A stretch of 64,000 nt of DNA from Saccharum officinarum (lineage: Eukaryota; Streptophyta; Magnoliopsida; Poales; Poaceae): positions 14,303,381-14,367,380 of the forward strand of contig CM036221.1 of the NCBI GenBank assembly GCA_020631735.1. The letters run 5' to 3'. Made by a program: the position numbers and the translations under genes. Position 1 is the stretch's first letter. The number at the start of each line of letters is the position of its first letter. Shown here piece after piece: positions 10,846 through 22,045 of the stretch. The notes beneath the pieces are model-generated. The model searched no databases, was not told where the DNA came from, and saw nothing but the letters and a program-made list of their open reading frames with translations.

Positions 10846-10924
10846 ACAATGCCTTCCTTCGGCTTTATAGTTTACTTACAAAAGAAGATCAATTCTTTTT
10901 AGGTACTCAAACTTGCTTGGGTCC

Positions 10925-12377
10925 TCAAAGGTTAGTGATTAAGGTCTTTGGCACCCAAATGGCTTTCTTCCTTAAGCCCACAATCGGTGTGCCAATGAAC
11001 TTAGCATACACCCCCATTAACACCCTTGGTAAGCATGTAACAAGAATCAAATTGAATTGAGGATACATAAGCATTCTTGTTCTTGTTCTTGCAATATTGC
11101 TCTTGGTGCCCAACTTACTTACATCTAATGCAAAACCAACCATTGCCTCTCACAAAGCTAGCTTTGGGAGTTGCAAAGGCCACCTTACCTTTCTTGGGGA
11201 TATAGCCCAATCCCTCCTTTTGGAGAGAAAATCTTTGGCTACCCAAGCACTTAAGCAAGCAGGCCTCACCATCATAGGCATTGCCTAAGGCACGAATGAG
11301 CTCATCCACCTCTCTCTTGAGAGTCTCATTCTCTACCATTAGTGAGGCATCACAAGTGAAACCATCACTAGTAGTGGAGGTAATAGTGGTGGTAGTGGTG
11401 GATGATGAGCTACAAGAAGGGTTAGTGGGAGCAATAATAACTGGTTCATTAAAAGATTCATCAATTATATCACATGTTAGCCCCACATCACATGTCACAA
11501 CGAATTTCTCCTTCTTGTCTTGCTCAAGGAGAGAGGAGTGAGCCTTTTGGAGAGAGGAATGTTCCTTCTCAAGCTTTGAGTGAGCTTTACCAAGCTTCTC
11601 ATAGGCTTCTATTAGCCTCTCATGAGTGGCATTGAGCTCATTAAAGGATTGCTCAAGAGATTTTATCCTCTTGTGCAATTCTTTGCACTCTTTTCTCTTC
11701 ATCTCAAGACATATGTGGGCATTCTCCAACATGTCCATGAGCTCCTCCTTAGATTCTTTCTCTTCATCTTCACTCCACAATCATCACTATCACAATCATC
11801 ATCACTATCATCATATTTTACCTTGGTGGACTTTGCCATGAAGCATAATGATGAAGTGCCGAAGATGGAGAGCTTGTTGTTGATGGCTATGCTTGCTAGT
11901 GCCTTCTTATTGGATTTCTTGTCATCATCATTTGAATCATCATTGCTAGAAGAAGCATCACTATCCCATGTCACTACATAGCCACCTCCATTCTTCTTCT
12001 TTTGAAAGGTCATCTTCTTTTCTTTCTTCTCCTTTTTCTCCTTCCTTTCTTTCTTCTTCTCATCATCTTCATTATCACTATTGTAGGGACAATCTGCTAC
12101 AACATGATCCTTGCTCTTGCACTTGTACCATCTTCTCACATAGTCTTTGCTCTTGTTGTTGTCTCTTCTCTTCCTTGCACCATAGCCCTTCTTCTTCATG
12201 AATTTGCTAAACTTGCGAACAAAAGAGAGCCATGGCTTCATCATCAATATCACTAGCTTCTTCATCATCACTTGATTCTTCTTTCTTTGATTTGCCTTTG
12301 TTCTTTGATGATGAGCTAGCCTTGAATGCTACACTCTTCTTCTTGTCTTCTTCCTTCATATCCTCATCTTTATCATC
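10925..12377 (-). pseudogene. copia gag, C-terminal part, copy 1
   Basis: Frames 12271-11699, 11780-11115 and 11143-10925 cover the central and C-terminal Gag. A lysine-rich run and a CCHC-like knuckle (CKSKDHVVADCPYNSDNEDD) lie near 12130. These are followed by acidic D/S-rich runs, then a long coiled-coil segment (11780-11500) and the end block NGWFCIRCK. Frame changes between them make it a pseudogene. It binds and packages element RNA in the family. Confidence 0.75.
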
Positions 12378-12700
12378 TGTCGGTGTTTCGAATCACCGAC
12401 TAGTAATTTTGTGTTTGCGCGTCTGGCCTGGATGGTTTTGCTAGATGACACAAGGGTTTATATTGGTTTGGGCAGAACGTCCCTACGTCTAGTGCTGCTG
12501 CTTGTGTTACTAACAAAAGTTTGCAGTAGAGGTTACAAACGGGCGAGAGAGGGAACTGGTCCTAGGTCTCTATGTGTATGTATGCATGTGCGATGAGATG
12601 AAGTGAGTTTCGATGCCTTTGTTCGGTACTCGACCTCCCTTTTTATAGAATAAGGGGAAGGAACCAGCTTACAATGGGGAAATGGGAGAAAAAGGGAGAG
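12378..12700 (-). repeat. Tat-like LTR fragment
   Basis: Starts TGTCGGTG at 12378 and includes tatattggtttgggcagaac, which mirrors in antisense the Tat LTR R region at 21870-21895 (cggcccgaaccagtataaat). A TATA box on the minus strand lies near 12640 (rc of ctttttatag). It ends where copia LTR homology begins. It lies between a copia gag fragment and a copia LTR, so its presence there reflects rearrangement. Confidence 0.4.
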
Positions 12701-14190
12701 AGGAAGGAACCAATCAATATATGAATGCCAATCAATCATCGGGAGAAATACCAAAGGGCAAGAGACAATGATTTTTTCTCCCGATGTTCACGTGCTTGTC
12801 GACACGCTAGTCCTTGTTGTATCGACCAACACTTGGTGGTTCGGTGGCTAATAGGTATGACACACCTAGCTAACAAATGGCGCCATAAGAACCTACCCAC
12901 ATATGAGGTAACTCAATGACACGAGCAATCCACTAGAGTTACCTTTTGGCTCTCCGCCGGGGAAGGTACAATACTCCTCACAATCACCAAAGCCGGCCAC
13001 GAACAATGACCAACTCGTGCCGAAGCTCCACCACTGCTTCAAGTCGTCTAGGTGGCAGTAACCACCAAGAGTAACAAGAAATTCGCAGCCACAACGATCC
13101 CCAAGTGCCACTATATGCAATCACTCAAGCAAATACACTTGGAATCACTCCCAATCTCACAAAGATGATGAATCTATGATGGAGATGAGTGGGAGAAGTT
13201 TGCTTGGGCTCACAAGGATGCAAAGTATGTTAAAGTGCCAAAAGAGTGAGCCCCAAACTGGCCATGGTCTATTTATAGACCCCTCAAAAGAATTGAACCA
13301 TTACCCACTTAAAGTGCTAACTGCGAGGTGACCAGACACGTCCGATGTGGCGACCGGATGCGTCCGGTCGCAGCAAGGATGCCACGTGTCCCATTCAAAT
13401 GACAGTAGCTATTGGCGCCCAACAGCTAACTCTGCGCTTGAAAACATGGTAGGATCGGATGCTCCGATGCGAAAATGATCGGACTCTGAAGCCCAGCATC
13501 CGGTCGATAACAGAGAGGCTCCAGAACCTGTTTTTCACAACCGAACACGTCCGATGGGGGTAACCGGACGCTGCCCTGCGTCCAGTCACGTCAGCCGCTC
13601 CGGGGTCGAATACCAGACGCGTCCGGTGTGAATACCGAACGCATCCGGTCACTTACTGGTCACAGCCCGAGCGGGGGTCTCCACACCGAACGCATTTGGT
13701 CCTAATACCAGACGCGTCCGGTCATCCCGTGACCAGTGCGTCTAAGTGTTTTCTCGCCGCCCGTGCTTCTATGTTGCCAACCACGATGTGTCTCTCCTTA
13801 GTGCGCGTGTGTTAGCATTTTCAAGGATTAATTTGTTAGCACACTAGGTTCCAAATGCATATGCAAATATCATAACACCTAGTGGCACTTGATAACCGCT
13901 TAACCAAAGATTTTTTCTCTTTATAGTACGGATATCTATTCTTAACATACTCACACCCTCTATGGTGTCTTGAGTGCCAAAACAAAAACCTATTTGATAC
14001 ATTTACCTTGATCAACCTTGTTTTTGTTTCTCTTTCTTTTTTTCCAAGTTGGGGCACTTGATCATCACTTTTTGTCACCATCATCTAGCTTCATCACTTA
14101 GCATGGGACTATCCTTTCACATCTACACACTTAGCATAAGGATTAGTCTCTAGGTTTCATCAATTATCCAAAATCAAACTAGGGTTTTCA
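12701..14190 (-). repeat. SIRE-type LTR, left-truncated
   Basis: Matches by eye the LTRs at 37277-39237 and 45896-47880 from the 'ttcacgtgctt' block (12788) through the 'ggtggcagtaaccacc' block and the accggacg repeats (13325-13740) to the end agggttttca at 14190. TATA on the minus strand is near 13270 (rc of tatttatagacc). The first few hundred bases of the LTR are missing and replaced by the Tat-like fragment. Confidence 0.7.
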
Positions 14191-14426
14191 CCGGGTAACA
14201 TTGTGACAAGTTGTGGTCATTAAACGCCGATAGCTGGCGCGCCAACTAGAGGTTTTCGGCGATTTCGCGTTCGGAAGCTTGATGGATCCTACAATCAACG
14301 TGATCTCCCCGCCCGGGTTCAACCTTTGTCTTCGGCTCCTGGATCTGCACCGCAGACGGTTCTGGCAAGCTCCAGAGTCACCTCGCAGAAACCATGGCGG
14401 GTCAGGCATCCTCAGCAGTTTACTAG

Positions 14427-14654
14427 GGGTGTGTTTAGTTCGTGAAATTTTTTGGCTTTTGCTACTGTAGCACTTTCGTTTGTATTTGTCAATTAGTGTC
14501 CAATCATGGATTAATTAGGCTCAAAAGATTCGTCTCGTGGTTTTCTACCAAACTGTGTAATTAGTTTTTTTCATCTACATTTAATGCTCCATGCATATGT
14601 CAAACATTTGATGTGACGGAAAATCTTGAAAGTTTTTGGGAACTAAACATGGCC
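14427..14654. mobile_element. MITE (GGGTGTGTTTAGTTC type), copy 1
   Basis: Ends GGGTGTGTTTAGTTC and GAACTAAACATGGCC form inverted repeats. A 3-bp duplication TAG flanks it (14424-14426, 14655-14657). Internal landmarks ctactgtagc, attcgtctcg and acatttaatgctccatgc are shared with the copies at 14770 and 15197. The end sequence and 3-bp duplication suggest a PIF/Harbinger-type element. Confidence 0.8.
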
Positions 14655-14769
14655 TAGCATAGGGTGGATCATCTCTCCGAGAAGATTGACAAAATTTCGA
14701 TTCCCGATCCTCTGCAGGCTCAGAAAACTACCTCCAGGTGCGAGCCAGACTTGGCCGAGTTCTCTGACT

Positions 14770-14983
14770 CCTTGTTTAGAGTGTGGGAAGTTAGAATTTT
14801 TCTAACCGTAGCACTTTCGTTGTATTTGACAAATATTGTTCAATCATGAGCTAACTAAGACTTAAAAGATTCGTCTCGTGATTTACAACAAATATATGCA
14901 ATTAGTTATGCATGCATCCAAAAATTGATGCGATGGAGAGAGAGTGAAAAAACTTAAAACTTGAAAGGGAAGAGAATAAGGCC
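14770..14983. mobile_element. MITE of the same family, copy 2
   Basis: Shares ccgtagcactttcgttgta, attcgtctcgtgattta and the right end aataaggcc with its neighbours. The left end (ccttgtttag) is present, but the duplication is unclear and the right inverted repeat is eroded. Confidence 0.6.
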
Positions 14984-15069
14984 CGAGTCGTCTTGTCCAC
15001 TTTCAGGCAGTAACGACGTCCCACCCGTCTGATTCCCCACTCGGACTCGCAAACATCACTTCTACATAC

Positions 15070-15500
15070 TCCAAGACGCGGTCGCGGTTTCAAAATTGAA
15101 GTTACTCACCCCAATGCATACTCCAAGACGCGGTTTCAAAGATGAAGTTACTCACCCCAATGCATACTCCAAGACACGGTTTCAAAGATGAAGTTAGGGT
15201 GTGTTCACTTCGCGAAAAGTAGGTGAAAGGCTACTGTAGCATCTTTCGTTGTTATTTGGCAAAATTTATCCAATCATGGACTAACTAGGCTTAAAAGATT
15301 CGTCCCGACATTTACAGACAAACTATGCAATTAGTTATTTTTTTACCTACATTTAATGCTCCATACATGCGTCGAAAGATTTGATGTGATGGGTGGAAGA
15401 GGAAATATTTTAGGTTGGGATGGAGAAGTGAACAAGGCCTTACTCACCCCAATGCATACTCCAAGACGCGGTTTCAAAGTTGAAGTTACTCACCCCAATG
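15070..15500 (+). repeat. 45-bp coding tandem repeat in Tat gag relic
   Basis: Units contain gaagttactcaccccaatg, catactccaagacgcgg and tttcaaag. Copies are recognisable from about 15070, 15105 and 15150, and again after the MITE at 15440 and 15485. The MITE at 15197-15439 split the array at a TTA. Confidence 0.75.
15197..15439. mobile_element. MITE of the same family, copy 3
   Basis: Ends GGGTGTGTTCACTTC and GAAGTGAACAAGGCC are inverted. The duplication TTA is exact on both sides (15194-15196, 15440-15442). It sits inside the 45-bp repeat array and is 243 bp long. Confidence 0.85.
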
Positions 15501-16112
15501 GTGGAAGACGACGTCCAAGAGATTCCTTTTTCAGGAGCGCAGCAAGGTCTCGTCCTCACATCAACTCCAGAGGGCAAGATCATTCGCTGGCCATGACTCC
15601 GATGACCACTCGGCCGTTCATCAGATTGGTCCCGGGTGGTCGGCATGATGAAGCGGCTACCTTTTCAAGTTATTGGCACTCCTGTCCAGTATAGAAATAA
15701 ACAGCAACAGCCACTGAGTCGTCGTACTCACCGTCTACGGGCTCGATCTACTCCAACGATCACCAAGACAACTCAGATTTGCGTCAGTAGCACCACCAAT
15801 CGTGACCCAAGCCACGAAGTCTTCCCTATCGATCCAAGCTCCAGTCGCACCAGATATCGACCCAGATCGATGACGAGAAGGAAGAAGACATCTCGGCGGA
15901 CTCAGTAGGTCCCACAGGTGAAACAGACCAGCAGAGGAAGGCTCGGGTAGCAAACAACAGGCGAGGAAGCATGTCCGGCGCCAAAGGGCCGCTCACCGCA
16001 AAGAAGAACTAGCTAGAACGGTATCACTCTGCACCCCAGCAGGAGGAAGCAGATGAGCAAGCTCGCAGGGATGCTGAGAGAGATCAACATCGACGTGACA
16101 CTGTACCATATT

Positions 16113-16241
16113 GGGGCCGTTCGGCTGGAATTATAAGCCGGCTGAAAAACACTGTTGGCTGATTTTTTGTGAGAGAAAAATACTGTTCCGGCTGAAAAAA
16201 CAAGGCGAATAAGACGGATTATAAGCCAGATGAACAGGGCC
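16113..16241. mobile_element. Short MITE
   Basis: A 129-bp element with inverted ends GGGGCCGTTC and GAACAGGGCC. Internal inverted pieces ttataagccggctg and ggattataagcca suggest a foldback. No clear duplication was seen, so the superfamily is unknown. Confidence 0.6.
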
Positions 16242-16319
16242 ATCATGATCGTAGATCATATTGCGAGTTTGTGCTAAAATCAAATTTGAGACTAGAACAT
16301 TGCACGGCGTTGCCGCGCC

Positions 16320-18600
16320 AAATGGCCCTCCAGCTAGATATGAATAGTCATAATTCTCGATGTTATTGTACATAAGATATATGGTCGCATGCATATAAAA
16401 GTTCTGTCATAGTCGAAATTACACTAAAGCTGAATGGTACAAAAATTGAGAATTTGTAGAGCAATCATAAATTGTTGTAATAGCTTACATCATGCTATCT
16501 ATGTAGGGGTATTTGCGAAATGATTGTTGATGTTGTAATAAACTAATACTCCTAGCAACTGTAAAGGAGAAAAAATAGAAAAAGAGATGGCTGCCTAAGA
16601 CTTGAGGGTACTCAAAACAGTAATTTTGAGTACTTTTGTTATTTGCCTTTCATCTGTGCGTGGGATGCCTTAGTTCTCTTCAAATCTATCATGTATTTTA
16701 ATTATGGTTATTATATTTTGAAATTCATTGCTTGTGGCATAAAGGAAAAAAGGAGTTTATCTGAATCCATGGGCATTCTGAAGGCCCGGCCACCCCGGGC
16801 GTCTGCCCGGGCTCATATCAGGCGTCGAAGGAAACAGGGAGACGATCAGCCTTCAGGCTTCAACCTGCAGTGCTGCAGAAACCTGATAGAAGAAGCAGAA
16901 CGACATTAATTTAAAACTGTACAAAGCCAAAGATGGAATATCTCAGGGATTAATTCGTCTAGCTTCTTGCATCCAGCAAGCACCCAGCTTATCAAATTGA
17001 ATAATTGATCTTTGCTATTTTTTTTAGTGGGTACCTATATCTAACTGATGGATCATCGTTTTTCCATGGTTTAAGAATAAGAAAATAGAGTTGTCACGCA
17101 CTGTAGGCTTGCAAAGACACACTCCTTTGAAGACTTTTAGTGGCAAATTGCTAACATATAATCAATTTTAGTGTCATATAGCGACACAATTGCTATGATA
17201 TGTCTTGCTTCTTAATGTACACTGCTAAATGTTTTTTTTACAAAGGTAAACTTAGCTTTTATAGAAAGCACAAATGTAACATTGTTTCAACAGAAAATGG
17301 TTAATTTTATTTTAAAACAACTAATATTGTCGAGTTTGCTTATGTTAGTGGTGGATATGTTCGTGTGAACTTGGTAGTAGATCTTGCGTTAGCCCAGGCT
17401 CTATAAAATATCTGGGTCCGCCACTGTCTGAATCACCTCTTGATCATCGTTGAAGTCTTCCGAATCTCTTCTATTTGTACAGCTGATGTCATTGCATAAT
17501 GTGGAAAAAAATAACTTTCAGCAGGTATCATCAGAGCTTGATTAACAGCAATTTAACGCCTATTTACCTGTGAATGAAAAGTTTTTTGACCACGCTATTC
17601 AGGAAGCTTGCTATATGAGAATGTTTTTTGTGGAGCATTAGAGCTTACCGTGTTTAGGTGCTGGATATTTTTTAAGACGTTGCAGGTAGTGAAGGTGTTG
17701 CCACGCTTTGTTTAATGAGAGTGTATCCAAGCTTGGCTTTGTCAATACTAATCTTCCTTGTGTACGGAATTTTCCTACGTAGATGTGACTTTAGAGTACC
17801 CTGCATACATTAATTATCAAATACCATCCGTTTATTGAGTACGAAAGTATAAATACGGAAGAAAATTAAATTCTTATCAATTTTTAAAGGTCAACAACTT
17901 TATGAACTCACAAGCCATTATTACACAGCTAAAGACAAAGAAATTGTCTGTGTGACATCAAAGGATGGCAGGGAGGGGAAGCACTACTTAACAGTCAAGA
18001 GATGATCCATTAGTACATTTGTCAGTTAATATGTAATAATGGTAGCAGTGAAACCTATTGGGTACATTGCCAGAAATACTTTAGCGTGGTGTGTATTGTT
18101 TGCATAATGAAGAAACATTGACAGAAAAATATGCAGTTATGGGTAAATGTGGTGTATATCCATGTTTAGCATTAATTGATTAACCTATAGGAATGGCAAA
18201 AGAAAGTGAGCATCGTAGTCGCTGCTTCCAGAAATTGTTGGATTGCTACTGGCTTCCTCAAATGGGATAGGAACATGGGGTGACCTCAGTTTGCCATTTA
18301 ATAAGGAGGCAAAATGTTCATGGCAATATGCTCTTTCTTAAAACTCTGAATTTGAATACCTGGACACAGAATACCATACGTTATTATGTCAAGATTTTAG
18401 GAGAACATGTAACTGTAAAATTAATAGCAATTTGTTTGTATATCAGCAACCTTTTATTTTCGATGGTAGAGTCCAAAGGGAGAGACCGCAAAACTTAAGT
18501 AAGAATATCCCTGGTGGTCGATAATCGGTCAGCAGATCTATCTATTTCTTAACATGGAAGTGACTTCATTCTAAATTCTTTATTGCCCCATAAAGTCTTC
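16320..18600. other. AT-rich Helitron interior
   Basis: No supported gene. It contains a short GC-rich block at 16790-16870 (cccggccaccccgggcg, a self-complementary stretch) and a stretch at 17390-17450 (ctgggtccgccactg) that looks repeat-derived. The rest is AT-rich sequence of intron or intergenic type. Confidence 0.35.
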
Positions 18601-18626
18601 TCAAGGAACAAAAGGAGTTATATTAC

Positions 18627-18650
18627 CTCTTGTTTGTCAAGCCATTTGAC
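18627..18650 (-). other. Candidate 24-bp mini-exon
   Basis: On the minus strand, ttcaccttcag|..24 nt..|gtaata has a good polypyrimidine acceptor and a GTAAT donor. The in-frame reading is VKWLDKQE. This is weak alone, but it lies in the same orientation as other exon-like pieces inside the Helitron. Confidence 0.3.
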
Positions 18651-19400
18651 CTGAAGGTGAAACAAAAAATATGTATGAAGGTTGGGTACCAAAATAGAAG
18701 AAGCACAGAAATTTGTATTGTAAATTCAAATAACAACTTTTACAAACTATAAGTTCGATTAGGATGTATAAGAAAGAATGTAATTCTACTGTCAAGTAAG
18801 GATTGTCTCTGGCAGATAAATATAACTTTGTGTTTCACATGCCTATATGTCACCATGATATTGCTTCAGCTACACTATAATCAAATGTTTGTTGTTTTTT
18901 AATTAAGCCAGCGGGTATCTCGTAGCTGCAACAGACAGCACACCTGTGTTAATACGAAATTTTACCCTTAAAACGATGAATATGAAACTAAAACTAAAAG
19001 TATCTTATAGAGCTAATTTTGCCAGACACATTTTTCCTATTGTCATTACATTTTTGTATCTTACTATCGGCAATTTGAGTTAGTTGTGCATTATCTCAAA
19101 GATTGGTTGTGCTGTATGTAAGCAAGAAAACAGTTGTACTGTATACTAAATTGCTCATATGTGACCAGAATAGGTATTGCTTTAGGTGTATGACAATCAA
19201 ATACTCGTTCTGAATTTAAGCCTACAGCTATCTCACAACTATTTCATATCATCATGGGACAGGCCAATCTTCAGTAAATTAGTAATCTTAGAACTGGAAA
19301 ATTATGACCAATATGCAAGTATCTAGACCTACATTTTTCCAACTGCTAAAAAAATGAAAAGCCATATCTATTGCTGAAACAACCTTGTATCCAGACCTAC

Positions 19401-19421
19401 CTTTTCTGTTGCACAAGCATA
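19401..19421 (-). other. Candidate 21-bp mini-exon
   Basis: Acceptor tattttcctcag and a strong donor AAAAG|GTAGGT bracket 21 nt reading YACATEK. Same orientation as the Helitron. The parent gene is not recognised. Confidence 0.3.
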
Positions 19422-19444
19422 CTGAGGAAAATATTTGACAATGC

Positions 19445-19507
19445 TCATAGCTCAGGTTGCTTTCCTTCCTTGTTGAGGAACTCCAATTGAGCGATCAGTA
19501 GCTTTGC
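19445..19507 (-). other. Exon-like piece with stop
   Basis: After an acceptor-like attgtag, the frame AKLLIAQLEFLNKEGKQPEL ends in TGA at 19445. It reads like a helical C-terminal exon. It could be an alternative terminal exon or chance. Confidence 0.3.
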
Positions 19508-19989
19508 CTACAATCATGTATAAATTTGTAATCAAGCATATATCCTATAGAATTAGCATAAACTGAGCACTACTATGATTTTATCATTTATATATACAGC
19601 AGATAAGATTGAACTGATTTTTAGAAGCAATACTTACATGAGCAATGTTAATAATACGGAGTATCTATTGCATTCTTAATTACACACGAGTTGAGGTGTG
19701 GAGCATTACATTGTCATTCTCCGACAGCTTGTTGGTGTTGTTGTTAAATTTGATGCCTGATGACGAACAGATGGTCTGCATCCAGTGGTGGCAGGCAGGT
19801 GCAGGATTTGGAGTGCACACTGGTGGGTAGGAGAGGATGCAAGGTCTTTGGCGACGGCCTGGGAATGGCCCGGTGTGGTCTGCGCTGGCGGCACTCGCGC
19901 CAGCGGCAGTGGGGATTGGTTGGAGATCAGGGGAGCTCCTTAGCGATGCACGGGACACAGAGGGCTGAGGAGAGCAAGCGCAGGTGGCT

Positions 19990-20117
19990 GTAGCGGAAGC
20001 GGGAGGCGCCAATGGAGATGTGGAGGCGGAGGCCAACTGGTCGAGGGACAGGTCCGAGACGCCGTCCGACGTGTCCGCGTCGAGGAAGAGGAAGGCGCCC
20101 TGCTAGGTGCACAGGCA
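19990..20117 (-). other. GC-rich exon-like piece
   Basis: Minus-strand frame AFLFLDADTSDGVSDLSLDQ continues into an A/S/P-rich tail (open to 19680) and is preceded by a possible acceptor (tgcacctag). GC content is far above the AT-rich surroundings. It looks like a captured coding exon; no family was recognised. Other frames across 19927-20380 are low-complexity and were not called. Confidence 0.35.
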
Positions 20118-20300
20118 GGGGCCTCGAGGAAGAGGAAGAGCTGATGGCCTCCTCGGCGTGGAGCGACGCCGCTGGCATGGACTGGGTGGTGGTGTGCGTT
20201 CGGAGGGCGGCGGCCGGCGGCAGGGGCCTCGGCGGCAGGGAAGAGGAGGACTAGAAATTGGAAAAGGACTGTGTTGGAAAGATTTGCGATTAAAATTTTC

Positions 20301-20806
20301 TCGAAGGATCTAGACAGAAACATCTCATGAGCCGATCCGACGGTTTGCGGTTCTCTATCGGGAGATCTGACGGATATCAAGCGATAGATGACGTGGAGGG
20401 CTCTTTTGCAAAGACCACGACGCGGTTTCAGTTTTTAAAGATAACATGAACTATTTTTTTGTTTTTACAAATTTATTTATTCAAAAAAATTATAATTAAT
20501 AAAAAATGAAGTCCCATTCATTTTGGACTCTCAATTTAGTATGATGTTTATTTAATTTATAAATTCAAAGTTAATAAATCAACAAAGTTGTAATAATTAA
20601 TAATTACCATGCCTTTTTATATGGAATTTTCTTTAGAAAATCAAACAAATTCATTTTTTAAGTTTGTAATAACTAATACTCAATTGATCGTGCACTAATG
20701 GTTTACCTCAGTTTGAGTGCCGCGGAAAATCCCATTCAAAGAGCAGATTCGAATGCACCCAAAATCTTTGTGGGATAAATAAGATGGACGAAGCAAGTAA
20801 TCTATT
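20301..20806. other. AT-rich spacer left of the Tat element
   Basis: No ORF of interest. 20330-20420 has ggagatctgacggatatc and gatgacgtggaggg, then A/T-rich sequence. CTATT at 20802-20806 directly precedes the LTR and may be half of a target duplication whose partner is lost. Confidence 0.35.
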
Positions 20807-21983
20807 TGTCGGGTACCATAATTAGGGGTACCCAAATTAAAGTGAAAAACCACCCGGCCTCCTAAAACAAACGATAAATCTGCCCCATCTAAGGGAAAAT
20901 CAACTAAAGAGACCTGCGGGCTAACTCTTCCCTTGCTGGGCCTCCAACGAGCCGCGTGAGCATACCAGCTCATCTCCCCACTTTATCCGAGGCCTCACGC
21001 AGGAGGTCTCGAAACACCTCCGACTGGCCCGAGACCAAGCGTTGGGGCACGGGCACAGGCCAACCCACAACATCATCACCGCCTCGTCTGAGCCCCAGAG
21101 ACGACATCATCCGTCTCCGCCTCGCCTGAGACCGGCCTTTGACGCCGCTCCCCCATTGGCGCGCTTAAGATCCCCCGTGACGTCACCCACGTTCTTGCAT
21201 TCAACCAACCGGATAAGCCAGGAATGACAGAGGTCAAATCATGACGCCGTCGCCCATAACAAGCATGGTCAGAAGAGTTGCTGGTCACTATGCCACCCAT
21301 ACTAGCACTATACGCACGATCCATGCCTGCGCGGCGTACAAAACGCCGCTCTAGGCCACTATTCCCTCGAACAGAGCAAAATCATGCCATGATTCACGTC
21401 TCCGAGGCCTCGGCCCTCTACGCCAGTCAAACCGAAGGACAGACACATCGCCACAAGGATAATCACGACTCTACGCGTCATAGTTGCGTCGTCCACAGGG
21501 CTACGTATGACAGGACACGTCGCTACAAGCATCAAAGGACAGGAGCCACTCCTCCAACAGTGATACGCCACCAGCTACAGGAGGCCTCAGATCTTCTTTC
21601 CCCAGAAAAATATCACGTAGCACATGCATGTAACCCGGCGTTCCCCTTGCGTCTATAAAAGGGAAGGGCAGGGACCATTTCATGGGGAGAAGGGGGAAGA
21701 CAAATCCATAGGCCGTTCAACTCATCAAAGGTGAACACATACACGCACACTCCACTCGCATCTTGAGACCTGGGAGTTCCTCCCTCTCTCACCCGCTTGT
21801 AACCCCTACTACAAGCACTTCGGTGCAAGATAATACAAGACTCCCCTCCCTCACTGGACGTAGGGCATTCTTCGGCCCGAACCAGTATAAATCACTTGTG
21901 TTCTTCTTGCATATCATCTGAATCCCAGATGCGTAGACACACATTACTCGTTGATGCTAGAACCGCCGTTTCTTACACCGACA
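20807..21983 (+). repeat. 5' LTR of the Tat element
   Basis: 1177 bp from TGTCGGGTACC to ..TTACACCGACA. The TATA box TATAAAA is at 21654-21660 in gtctataaaagggaagg, with the R region after it. It is followed at once by gttggcgcgtcaggtgggg, the usual Tat leader and primer-site position. Confidence 0.8.
21654..21660 (+). promoter_or_regulatory. LTR TATA box
   Basis: TATAAAA within the 5' LTR, about 330 bp before its end. A CT-rich start region lies downstream. The equivalent part of the 3' LTR has been deleted. Confidence 0.6.
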
Positions 21984-22045
21984 GTTGGCGCGTCAGGTGG
22001 GGGCAGCTCTGCGCGTCACAACTAACTAATCTTGTAGGGTCTAGG

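Larger units (their letters stand above)
8177..12377 (-). mobile_element. Truncated SIRE-type Ty1/copia element, copy 1
   Basis: On the minus strand, gag, protease, integrase and reverse transcriptase follow one another from 12377 to 8177. The order and sequence match the complete copy at 37277-47880. The N-terminal 500 bp of gag and the primer site are missing beyond 12377, and everything 3' of the early RNase H region is missing below 8177, where a CACTA terminus abuts. Many stops and frame changes occur. The domain entries below give details. Confidence 0.85.
14191..16112 (+). pseudogene. Tat-type element leader and gag relic
   Basis: The leader signature ctggcgcgccaactagagg near 14235 is typical of the region just after the 5' LTR in grass Tat elements. 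The gag N-terminus follows, with gaps at the MITEs: DHLSEKIDKISIPDPLQAQ (14660-14720), EVTHPN repeats (15070-15500), and a basic/Gln-rich stretch including QQRKARVANNRRGSMSGAKG (about 15930-15990). No continuous frame spans it. Four MITEs are inserted in or at the end of it. Confidence 0.6.
16292..20300 (-). mobile_element. Helitron, 3' end defined, 5' end not found
   Basis: On the minus strand the sequence ends with a hairpin and CTAG: stem GCGCGGC (16318-16312), loop AAC, stem GCCGTGC (16308-16302), spacer AATGTT, CTAG (16295-16292), then T. This is the canonical Helitron 3' terminus. Exon-like pieces with splice sites lie on the same strand upstream (18627-20117), as in gene-capturing grass Helitrons. 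The 5' TC terminus was not located, so the left limit given is arbitrary; the element may continue beyond the Tat insertion at 20807. Confidence 0.6.

Noticed and set aside
11281..12256. Plus-strand ORFs opposite copia gag
   Set aside because: Serine/leucine-rich shadows of the acidic and lysine-rich minus-strand gag.
15356..15908. Plus ORFs as a host gene
   Set aside because: They follow the Tat leader and carry its gag repeats; they are a decayed element, not a host gene.
20320..20420. Possible Mutator-type terminal repeat
   Set aside because: Text resembling such ends is present, but no inverted partner or 9-bp duplication was found.
21042..21828. ORFs in the Tat 5' LTR
   Set aside because: They lie in LTR sequence repeated at 25875-26575 with differing frames.
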